Source: WRCA01 sp050943575 (GTDB lineage Bacteria > Pseudomonadota > Alphaproteobacteria > Rs-D84). From it: a stretch of DNA of 21,019 bases. Every line of letters begins with the position of its first letter. Position 1 is the stretch's first letter. Below the pieces are notes generated by a model. The model had not been told where the DNA came from. It saw nothing but the letters and a program-made list of their open reading frames with translations, and ran no database searches. Below, piece after piece: positions 1 to 5,485 of the stretch. The position numbers and the translations under genes were made by a program. Where the stretch lies: contig JBMNPL010000010.1 in NCBI GenBank assembly GCA_050943575.1, positions 1-21,019 on the forward strand, in the 5' to 3' direction.

Positions 1-100
1 CTATTTTAGCCTTGATAGATTGCTCTATCGGGGACAAGATTACCCAAGGTTCTTTTGTGAATGCCATTACTTGTGATTCTGACCTAATTAAATCGCTCAT
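1..100 (-). CDS. Partial gene: specificity-region fragment resembling type IIG (Eco57I-like) restriction-modification enzymes
   Basis: An ATG at 100-98 opens a minus-strand frame that runs off the left edge of the window (33 codons visible). A stop codon lies in frame four codons upstream, so the reading frame does not extend further to the right. The visible residues include EPWVILSPIEQSIKAKI. I recognise this from memory as a segment normally found inside large Eco57I-like type IIG enzymes, at the start of the target-recognition part and after the methyltransferase domain. Here it sits near a protein N terminus. That suggests either a separately encoded specificity piece or a gene that has lost its 5' part. 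It is divergent from the adjacent DNA invertase gene, which makes a rearranged locus plausible. No clear Shine-Dalgarno sequence precedes the ATG. The family call rests on one short motif. Confidence 0.5.
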   Translation of the reverse strand, partial: MSDLIRSESQVMAFTKEPWVILSPIEQSIKAKI

Positions 101-123
101 ATTTTTTCAACTATATTCTTTTT

Positions 124-144
124 TATAATCAATAAACAAAGGGG
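124..144 (+). promoter_or_regulatory. Probable -10 box and ribosome binding site of the DNA invertase gene
   Basis: TATAAT at 124-129 matches the sigma-70 -10 consensus, but no good -35 box lies 16-18 bases upstream. AAAGGGG at 138-144 is a good Shine-Dalgarno sequence six bases before the ATG at 151. The predicted transcript leader is only about 15 bases long. Confidence 0.4.
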
Positions 145-150
145 ATTATC

Positions 151-747
151 ATGATTTATGCTTATATTCGGGTTTCTACCGATAAACAAACAACTGAAAA
201 TCAACGATGGGAAATTCAACAGTTTTGCCAACGTGAAAATATAATAGTTGATAAATGGGTAGAAGAAACTATCAGCGCGACAAAAGAATTAAAAAAACGC
301 AAACTTGGAAAATTATTAAAACAACTTAATACAGGGGATATAATTATTGCTAGTGAGATATCTAGACTTGGTCGCAAATTATTCGAAATTATGAGTATTC
401 TAAATTATTGTATGAATAATGAAGCAAATGTATGGACTATTAAAGATAATTTTCGTCTGGATGCAGGTATACAATCAAAAGTATTAGCATTTGCATTTGG
501 GTTATCGGCAGAAATAGAAAGGAATCTTATATCTCAAAGAACAAAGGAAGCATTGGCATCTCGTAGAGAAGCCGGTATAGTTCTTGGCAGACCCAAAGGC
601 AGAAAAAATTCGAAATTAAAATTATCTGGCAAAGAAGTAATAATAGAAAAATTATTAAATCTGGGACATAGTCAAAGGTATATAGCAAAGAAATTACATG
701 TACACAGGACAACTCTTGGTAAATTTATTAAATTATATAAAAATTAA
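151..747 (+). CDS. Serine site-specific recombinase, Mpi-type DNA invertase
   Basis: This 198-residue protein is a small serine recombinase of the resolvase/invertase family, which inverts or resolves DNA between short recombination sites through a 5'-phosphoserine link. The N terminus has the family signature YIRVS with the nucleophile Ser9 and Arg7. SRLGR at 71-75 supplies further active-site arginines. The E-helix and dimer region follows (about 105-135, with EIERNLISQRTKEAL). A GRPKGRK linker near 146-152 leads to a helix-turn-helix at about 158-193. The wording of the sequence is closest, from memory, to the Mpi 'master DNA invertase' group known from Bacteroides, which flips many promoters at a distance. 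Length and all key residues look intact, so the enzyme is probably active. It is divergent from a restriction-modification fragment, an obvious candidate substrate locus. I found no convincing inverted-repeat recombination sites inside the window. Confidence 0.9.
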   Translation: MIYAYIRVSTDKQTTENQRWEIQQFCQRENIIVDKWVEETISATKELKKRKLGKLLKQLNTGDIIIASEISRLGRKLFEIMSILNYCMNNEANVWTIKDNFRLDAGIQSKVLAFAFGLSAEIERNLISQRTKEALASRREAGIVLGRPKGRKNSKLKLSGKEVIIEKLLNLGHSQRYIAKKLHVHRTTLGKFIKLYKN

Positions 748-792
748 TAAATATAAACTATCTTTGATTCCTGATAATTATATGTATATTAC

Positions 793-815
793 AGGCTTAA
801 TAAGCCTAATTTTTT
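793..815 (+). terminator. Rho-independent terminator of the invertase gene
   Basis: AGGCTT-AAT-AAGCCT (793-807) forms a six- to seven-base-pair stem with a tiny loop and is followed by a run of six T. It lies 45 bases past the invertase stop. It touches the stop codon of the convergent gene, for which it has no T-run. Confidence 0.75.
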
Positions 816-1773
816 AATTTAAAACTTCTATCCCATTGCCAATAGTTTTTACTAAATCGCCGGTTTTATCAAAAATCATACCGCAATTTTCAGGTATACA
901 ATATGTTTTAAATTTATTTTCAATCGCAAAATTGCGAATATAATCCTCGTGCTTTGGCCAATGACATGCAACACAAGCATCATTAAGTAGATTTAAACCA
1001 TCTGTATTTGTATAACAACCTGATTCATCTTCGGCACTTGCAGTATTTATATTTTTACCTAATATTATCGCACCAGCACTGCCACCATAAATTAAGCCGT
1101 CATTGCTAATATATTTTTTTAATTTTTTATCCAGCTCATTTTTAATAATAAAATCTAGTAGTTTATAAGTATTACCACCACCTATAAATACCGCATTATA
1201 ATCATCCGGATTTCTTGATTTCACGTTTTCTTCAATTAACATGTCTATTATTGCTGTGTTATGATAACGGCGAACTAATCCAGAAAACCATTCCAAAGCG
1301 CTGGGATATCTATCAGAACTCATCGCGGCAGGACAATAAAGTATTTTTGCGTTTTCCGGAATATTTTCAAAAAATATTTTATCTAATTCTGCGCTGTCTT
1401 CATATCCACCGCCCCCTGCTAGAAATATAGCAAAAGAATTCCTGATAATTATATGTTTAAACCATTTTTCTTGATATGCGGTTAAAGATTCTATTTCTTC
1501 ATCTGTAATTTTTGTGCTATCTGGAACAACTATCAATTTATCATCATCGTCATCAGTTCTATGAATAATTGCAATACAACGACCGGTAAATTCATCCATC
1601 GGTTTATTTATACCCAGAACATAAGCATCCAGTTCTTTGCCATCACCAGAAATAGTATTTGGTATAAATCCATAATTTGTTTCATAAATAAAACCATGTT
1701 TCGGATGTTTGCTGCCCAATGGTCTATCAATTCTAACATTTACTATTTTATTCAAGTATTGTTTTGCAAGCAT
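814..1773 (-). CDS. Fusion: inorganic pyrophosphatase-like domain + S51 (PepE-like) serine peptidase
   Basis: Two unrelated domains lie in one 319-residue frame. Residues about 5-110 resemble a short family I soluble pyrophosphatase (RIDRPLGSKHPKHGFIY, then SGDGKELDAYVLG and an Asp-rich DDDDDK segment). The canonical DGDxxD metal motif appears as DGKELD, so one metal-binding Asp is replaced by Lys. Residues about 112-319 look like peptidase family S51 (dipeptidase E / cyanophycinase type), with the nucleophile elbow GGSAGA (Ser232) and a later histidine-containing CHWPKHED segment. I chose the ATG at 1773 because AAGGA lies seven bases upstream and the pyrophosphatase N terminus then matches the family. 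The ATG at 1800 overlaps a good -10 box and would not be transcribed. Possible roles are pyrophosphate or nucleotide hydrolysis and Asp-dipeptide cleavage, but no substrate can be assigned. The gene is divergent from proS. Confidence 0.8.
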   Translation of the reverse strand: MLAKQYLNKIVNVRIDRPLGSKHPKHGFIYETNYGFIPNTISGDGKELDAYVLGINKPMDEFTGRCIAIIHRTDDDDDKLIVVPDSTKITDEEIESLTAYQEKWFKHIIIRNSFAIFLAGGGGYEDSAELDKIFFENIPENAKILYCPAAMSSDRYPSALEWFSGLVRRYHNTAIIDMLIEENVKSRNPDDYNAVFIGGGNTYKLLDFIIKNELDKKLKKYISNDGLIYGGSAGAIILGKNINTASAEDESGCYTNTDGLNLLNDACVACHWPKHEDYIRNFAIENKFKTYCIPENCGMIFDKTGDLVKTIGNGIEVLN

Positions 1774-1798
1774 AATAAATTCCTTGAAGATTTTTATC

Positions 1799-1826
1799 AT
1801 AATATAATCTTTTTATCAAAAATCAA
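1799..1826 (-). promoter_or_regulatory. Promoter of the pyrophosphatase-peptidase fusion
   Basis: On the minus strand TTGATT (1826-1821), a 16-base spacer and TATTAT (1804-1799) form a sigma-70-like promoter. The predicted transcription start, near 1792, lies downstream of the ATG at 1800. This supports translation from the ATG at 1773. Confidence 0.5.
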
Positions 1827-1844
1827 TAAGGTTGTTTTATCAAG

Positions 1845-1872
1845 TTGACTTTTTAGCATTTTTCCTTAAAAT
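1845..1872 (+). promoter_or_regulatory. Promoter of proS
   Basis: TTGACT (1845-1850), a 16-base spacer and TAAAAT (1867-1872) resemble a sigma-70 promoter. The leader would be about 43 bases. An AAAGG Shine-Dalgarno sequence lies just before the ATG at 1922. Confidence 0.5.
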
Positions 1873-1921
1873 AACCCAATAAACATAACTTAACAATCTA
1901 TACGATGTGTAAAGGTAAAAA

Positions 1922-3697
1922 ATGAAAATAAGTCAATTGATTGGCAAGCGGTTCAAAGAAAAACCTAGTGATACAAAATTAAAAAGTCATGAATTGTTAA
2001 TACGTGGGGGATATATTCGCCCAGTGTTTAGTGGCATATTTTCTGTTTTATTACCCGGATTTAAAATTCTACAAAATATAGAAGCCATTGTTCGTGAAGA
2101 AATGAATAATATCGGTGGACAAGAAGTTGAAATGCCTTTGGTGCAACCCCGAGAATTATGGGAAGAATCAGGCAGATACCAAGGAATAAATAACGAACTA
2201 GTTCGTTTCAAAGATAGAACAAATCATGATATGGTTTTGGCAATGACTCACGAAGAAGCAGTTGTCGCATTAGCCAGAACAGAAGCAACAAGTTATAAAG
2301 ATTATCCTTTTATGCTTTATCAATTTGCTAAAAAGTTTCGTGACGAAGCGCGCCCTCGTGGTGGATTGGTCAGAGTCAAAGAATTTACTATGAAAGACGC
2401 GTATTCTTTTCATACAAATCAAAAAGATTTAGATGAGTATTATTTAAAATGTGCAATCGCATACGATCGTATTTTTGCACGTTCTGGTGTGCCAGAAGTA
2501 GTGGCAATAAAATCAGATACTGGTATGATGGGTGGAAAAATAGCGCATGAATACATGTTATTAACACCAGATGGTGAAGATACAATTATTGTTTGCAATG
2601 ATTGTGATTACAAAGCAAATAAAGAAGTCGCGGTATCAAAAATTTTAGTAAATAATCCAGATGAAGAAATTAAACCATTGCAAAAAATTCATACTCCTAA
2701 TTTTAAAACAATAGAAGAGGTATCCAAAGCGTTGGGTGTATCAGAAAAACGTCTTGCGAAAACACTTGTTTATAAACCTGTTAATAATGATAAAAGACCC
2801 ATTGTAGTAATGGTTCGTGGTGATAAAGATGTTAATGAAAGTAAGTTGGCTAAAATATTGCAAGCCATACCAGAATTTGCAGGGGACGAAGTTTTTGATA
2901 ACTATGGTATAGTTCCTGGATATGCGTCAGGATATAATTTAAAAGATGTGCGGGTTATAGTGGATGAAAATTTATTCTTGGAAAAAAACCTTATAACCGG
3001 TGCTAATGAAATTGATTATCATTTATCAAATTTTAATATAAGCAGAGATATTCCAAATGCTGAAAAATTTGATGTTATATCCGTTCAAGAAGGTGATGTA
3101 TGTTTGAAATGCGGGGGAAATATTCAAGTTCATCGTGGAATAGAAGTCGGAAATATATTTTTATTAGGTGATAAATATACCAAATCAATGAAAATGGAGT
3201 ATATAGACGAAAATGGTAAAAACCAAACTCCAATTATGGGATGTTATGGCATAGGTATAGGGCGTTTGATGGCCAGTGTTATAGAAGCAAAACATGACGA
3301 ACATGGTCCGATTTGGCCTGTAAGTATTGCTCCTTGGAAAGTTTCTATTACTACTTTGGGAAATAAAACCACAGATGGAGCCATTAAAAATAAAGCAACA
3401 ATTATTTATGAAAAAATGCAACAAGACGGGATAGAAGTTATTCTTGATGATAGAGATACCAGTGCTGGTGAAAAATTTGCAGATATTGATTTGTTGGGTG
3501 TTCCGTTGCAATTTGTAATTAGTCAAAAAACATTAGAGCAAGATTCAGCCGAATGGAAAATCAGAGCAACTGGGGAAAAAGGATTGGTTAAATTAGATGA
3601 AATTATACCAATGACTAAAAAATGGCTGCAAGATGAAAATGATAAATTAATGAATATGGCTGATAATGTCAAAGGATTATCAGATAATGATTTATAG
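1922..3697 (+). CDS. proS: Prolyl-tRNA synthetase, bacterial type with editing domain
   Basis: This class II aminoacyl-tRNA synthetase charges tRNA-Pro in the cytoplasm. It has 591 residues, close to the usual length of about 570 for the bacterial form. Motif 1 lies around 42-77. Motif 2 is FRDEARPRGG...KEFTMKDAYSF (139-163). Motif 3 is GCYGIGIGRLM (440-450). Between motifs 2 and 3 sits the inserted YbaK-like editing domain (about 230-390), which clears Ala-tRNA-Pro. It is bracketed by CNDC (225-228) and CLKC (394-397), which look like one split zinc-ribbon. The anticodon-binding domain follows (about 465-570), with RDTSAGEKFADIDLLGVP. The C terminus carries a short charged tail of about 25 residues beyond the usual end. 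AAAGG precedes the start. The gene appears to be transcribed alone, since the next genes are on the other strand. Confidence 0.97.
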   Translation: MKISQLIGKRFKEKPSDTKLKSHELLIRGGYIRPVFSGIFSVLLPGFKILQNIEAIVREEMNNIGGQEVEMPLVQPRELWEESGRYQGINNELVRFKDRTNHDMVLAMTHEEAVVALARTEATSYKDYPFMLYQFAKKFRDEARPRGGLVRVKEFTMKDAYSFHTNQKDLDEYYLKCAIAYDRIFARSGVPEVVAIKSDTGMMGGKIAHEYMLLTPDGEDTIIVCNDCDYKANKEVAVSKILVNNPDEEIKPLQKIHTPNFKTIEEVSKALGVSEKRLAKTLVYKPVNNDKRPIVVMVRGDKDVNESKLAKILQAIPEFAGDEVFDNYGIVPGYASGYNLKDVRVIVDENLFLEKNLITGANEIDYHLSNFNISRDIPNAEKFDVISVQEGDVCLKCGGNIQVHRGIEVGNIFLLGDKYTKSMKMEYIDENGKNQTPIMGCYGIGIGRLMASVIEAKHDEHGPIWPVSIAPWKVSITTLGNKTTDGAIKNKATIIYEKMQQDGIEVILDDRDTSAGEKFADIDLLGVPLQFVISQKTLEQDSAEWKIRATGEKGLVKLDEIIPMTKKWLQDENDKLMNMADNVKGLSDNDL

Positions 3698-3701
3698 TTT
3701 T

Positions 3702-3845
3702 TTATCTAGATTGTGAATTTGTTTTTTGATAAACATTTGGTTTTTTTACTTTGTTTTTACCGGTATTAAATTTTTCTTTTTTAGATGTATTAACTTGTTC
3801 ATCATCAGGGACAAAACGCAAGGTTTTATTCCCATAATTGTTCAT
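3702..3845 (-). CDS. Small basic hypothetical protein overlapping the upstream ORF (or its frameshifted C terminus)
   Basis: An ATG at 3845 opens a 47-codon frame that overlaps the last 20 bases of the 105-residue ORF upstream, in another frame. The product begins MNNYGNKTLRFVPDDEQ and then becomes rich in Lys, Asn and Thr, with a basic, probably disordered tail. No good Shine-Dalgarno sequence is visible, so translation would depend on coupling to the upstream ORF. Alternatively, a single +1 shift at the upstream stop (GAA TAA A) would join the two into one protein of about 148 residues. I do not recognise the sequence, and its reality is uncertain. Confidence 0.4.
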   Translation of the reverse strand: MNNYGNKTLRFVPDDEQVNTSKKEKFNTGKNKVKKPNVYQKTNSQSR

Positions 3846-4143
3846 CTTTTGTAAAATATTTTTTTATGCTATTTTGTTTTCTTAAGTTATCCGCATACTC
3901 TGCATGATATCCGGCACGATGTAATAGTTCAAATGGAGTTTCTTGTTTAAAATTTAAATCTTTTATTTCAATTTCTTTCAAAGATCCCAAGAATTTTAAT
4001 ATAGGTTCTGCATCCCGACCAGCATATTTTACAATTTCAACAATACCTGGAATATCAAAAATACCATTATCATAATTACGAATGGCTTTTGCAAAAGTTT
4101 CGCCATTTTGTTTTTTGATAATGTCATATACAGATTTAGTCAT
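3826..4143 (-). CDS. Hypothetical protein, 105 residues
   Basis: The protein is a soluble, probably helical protein with no signal peptide or membrane segment. Distinctive stretches are YDIIKKQNGETFAKAIRNYDNGIFDIPGI near the N terminus, YAGRDAEPILKFLGSL in the middle and FELLHRAGYHAEYADNLRKQNSIKKYF near the end. I do not recognise a named family. The middle and end, with evenly spaced hydrophobic and charged residues, read like a small helical-repeat or interaction domain. An extended -10 box (TGATATAAT) ends six bases before the ATG and there is no Shine-Dalgarno sequence, so the mRNA may be leaderless. It overlaps a 47-codon ORF at its 3' end and is convergent with proS. Confidence 0.65.
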   Translation of the reverse strand: MTKSVYDIIKKQNGETFAKAIRNYDNGIFDIPGIVEIVKYAGRDAEPILKFLGSLKEIEIKDLNFKQETPFELLHRAGYHAEYADNLRKQNSIKKYFTKDEQLWE

Positions 4144-4149
4144 ATTTAT

Positions 4150-4158
4150 ATTATATCA
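4150..4158 (-). promoter_or_regulatory. Extended -10 promoter of the 105-residue ORF
   Basis: On the minus strand TGATATAAT (4158-4150) is a perfect extended -10 element. It lies six bases before the ATG, so the predicted transcript starts at or next to the start codon. No clear -35 box is visible. Confidence 0.5.
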
Positions 4159-4230
4159 TAATTGCTACAAAATAATTAGATTTTGTATTTATCACTCTAT
4201 TATTTATCTATAAAACACACAATAATCAGT

Positions 4231-4259
4231 TTGTCAAATAATATTATTTTCTTTACTTT
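4231..4259 (+). promoter_or_regulatory. Possible promoter of the outer-membrane protein gene
   Basis: TTGTCA (4231-4236), a 17-base spacer and TACTTT (4254-4259) form a plausible but imperfect sigma-70 promoter. It would start transcription near 4266 and give a leader of about 124 bases. Confidence 0.35.
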
Positions 4260-4266
4260 TATTTTA

Positions 4267-4320
4267 ATGTCTGCAACGATTCGTGATGTCCACATCAAAA
4301 CAACCTGCTGTTGCCAATAA
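4267..4320 (+). other. Possible leader ORF with three consecutive cysteines
   Basis: An ATG at 4267 opens a 17-codon frame, MSATIRDVHIKTTCCCQ, ending at TAA 4318-4320. There is no Shine-Dalgarno sequence, but the predicted transcription start falls on or next to this ATG, so it could be translated without a leader. The stop lies inside the first of two 14-base repeats. It may equally be a chance frame. Confidence 0.2.
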
Positions 4321-4362
4321 TGGGTGGTGGGTGATGGGACATCCGATCTTGCCAATAATGGG
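4311..4362 (+). repeat. Pair of 14-base direct repeats in the leader of the outer-membrane protein gene
   Basis: TTGCCAATAATGGG occurs at 4311-4324 and again at 4349-4362, a period of 38 bases. A long-range complementarity, GATGTCC (4285-4291) with GGACATC (4337-4343), brackets the first copy. A perfect palindrome, GGTTATAACC (4367-4376), sits directly before the ribosome binding site. The surrounding G-rich stretch stands out from the AT-rich background. The arrangement suggests a regulated leader RNA or repeated operators. Confidence 0.6.
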
Positions 4363-4389
4363 GGTCGGTTATAACCAAAAGGAAAAAAA

Positions 4390-5388
4390 ATGAAAAAAAC
4401 TTTAAGCTTGGCTGTAATCGCCGCTGTATTTGCAGCACCAGCGTTTGCAGCTAATTTGGAAAATCCACTTTATATTCCAAAAAAAGGGGATTTTTACTCA
4501 AAAACTAGTGTTGGGTTAATGGGAAAGGTTACAGATGATACCACAGCACAAATTGCTAAAGGACACGACGGGGAAAGCGAGTTTCCAATTCTTCGTATTA
4601 ATGAAGATTTTGGATACGGAATAACCGATGCGTTGTCAGTATATACTCAATTGGGTTATACATATAACGCCGATGTAAACAGAAAAGGTCTGCATAATGG
4701 AAGACTTGGTCTGAATTATCGTGTTTTATCAGATGCTAGTCAATTAGCATGGGATGTCTATGCGGATGCCCATTTAGGTGGCTTGTCCAAAATGACAGGA
4801 ACTCTTGCTAATAATGGTTTTACTTATGATAATTATGGAACCGGTCAATATGGATTTTATGTCGGAACCAAGATTGGAAAAACTTGGGATAAATTAACTG
4901 GTGCATTATATGCCGAAGTCGGACATATGTTATCAAATGATAATACAGAAATTGATATTGATGCTTTATCATATCCTATGGATCCATTGTTAACTTTTAC
5001 AGGGACTGGTGTTGCAAAGATAAAATCATTCACTGATTGGAATGTTGGTACAAAGTGGGCGTATGAAATGGATGATGAATGGACATTTACTGCCGGCCTT
5101 AGCTGGAAACATCATGCGAATCATATTGTGCATAGTGCAAAGGTTAAAGGTGTCGCAAGTAATGATATTCCTGATGTAATTGCAGCTTTGGAATCAAACT
5201 TCAAAGGTCTTGACTTCAAAGATTCCTTTGATGAATTTCCATTAACCTTGTCAGTTGCAAATCAGGTTACTGATAATGTGCAAGTTGCCATTTATGGTGA
5301 ATACACATTTGATAATGGTGATGTCGGCAGTCAAAACACAACCGACGTGAAAGCCGAATTGGGCGCTCGCGTTAACGTAGTGTTTTAA
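4390..5388 (+). CDS. Outer-membrane beta-barrel protein (porin-like)
   Basis: A clear signal peptide (residues 1-20, MKKTLSLAVI...APAFA, cut before Ala21) is followed by about 310 residues. These show many alternating aromatic and polar strands, such as ALSVYTQLGYTYNADV, GQYGFYVGTKIGK and VQVAIYGEYTFDNG. The protein ends in a strand finishing with Phe (GARVNVVF), the typical signal for insertion by the BAM machinery. I infer an outer-membrane barrel of roughly 12-14 strands, probably a channel or structural porin. No specific family or substrate can be named. AAAGGAA at 4378-4384 is a strong ribosome binding site. The gene is a single transcription unit, with a long unusual leader upstream and a strong terminator right after it, consistent with high expression. 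Confidence 0.85.
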   Translation: MKKTLSLAVIAAVFAAPAFAANLENPLYIPKKGDFYSKTSVGLMGKVTDDTTAQIAKGHDGESEFPILRINEDFGYGITDALSVYTQLGYTYNADVNRKGLHNGRLGLNYRVLSDASQLAWDVYADAHLGGLSKMTGTLANNGFTYDNYGTGQYGFYVGTKIGKTWDKLTGALYAEVGHMLSNDNTEIDIDALSYPMDPLLTFTGTGVAKIKSFTDWNVGTKWAYEMDDEWTFTAGLSWKHHANHIVHSAKVKGVASNDIPDVIAALESNFKGLDFKDSFDEFPLTLSVANQVTDNVQVAIYGEYTFDNGDVGSQNTTDVKAELGARVNVVF

Positions 5389-5424
5389 AACTTAAAATAA
5401 AAAAATTAACTTATATTGGACAAA

Positions 5425-5455
5425 ACAAATCCGCGCTTGCGCGGGTTTGTTTTTT
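5425..5455 (+). terminator. Strong rho-independent terminator after the barrel gene
   Basis: ACAAATCCGCG (5425-5435) pairs with CGCGGGTTTGT (5440-5450) around a CTTG loop, with one G-U pair. A run of six T follows. The 3' half of the hairpin also supplies the -35 region of the leuS promoter. Confidence 0.9.
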
Positions 5456-5464
5456 GTGTATAAT
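5437..5464 (+). promoter_or_regulatory. leuS promoter embedded in the preceding terminator
   Basis: TATAAT at 5459-5464 is a perfect -10 box. With a 16-base spacer, the -35 position falls on TTGCGC (5437-5442), inside the terminator hairpin. The predicted start near 5471 leaves about 15 bases before the ATG, including AAGGA as ribosome binding site. Confidence 0.55.
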
Positions 5465-5485
5465 CGGCAATAAGGATAAAAAAAT

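Noticed and set aside
1774..1800. Upstream ATG at 1800 as start of the pyrophosphatase-peptidase fusion
   Set aside because: It overlaps the -10 box of a good promoter, has no ribosome binding site, and adds residues not seen in the pyrophosphatase family. The ATG at 1773 has AAGGA.
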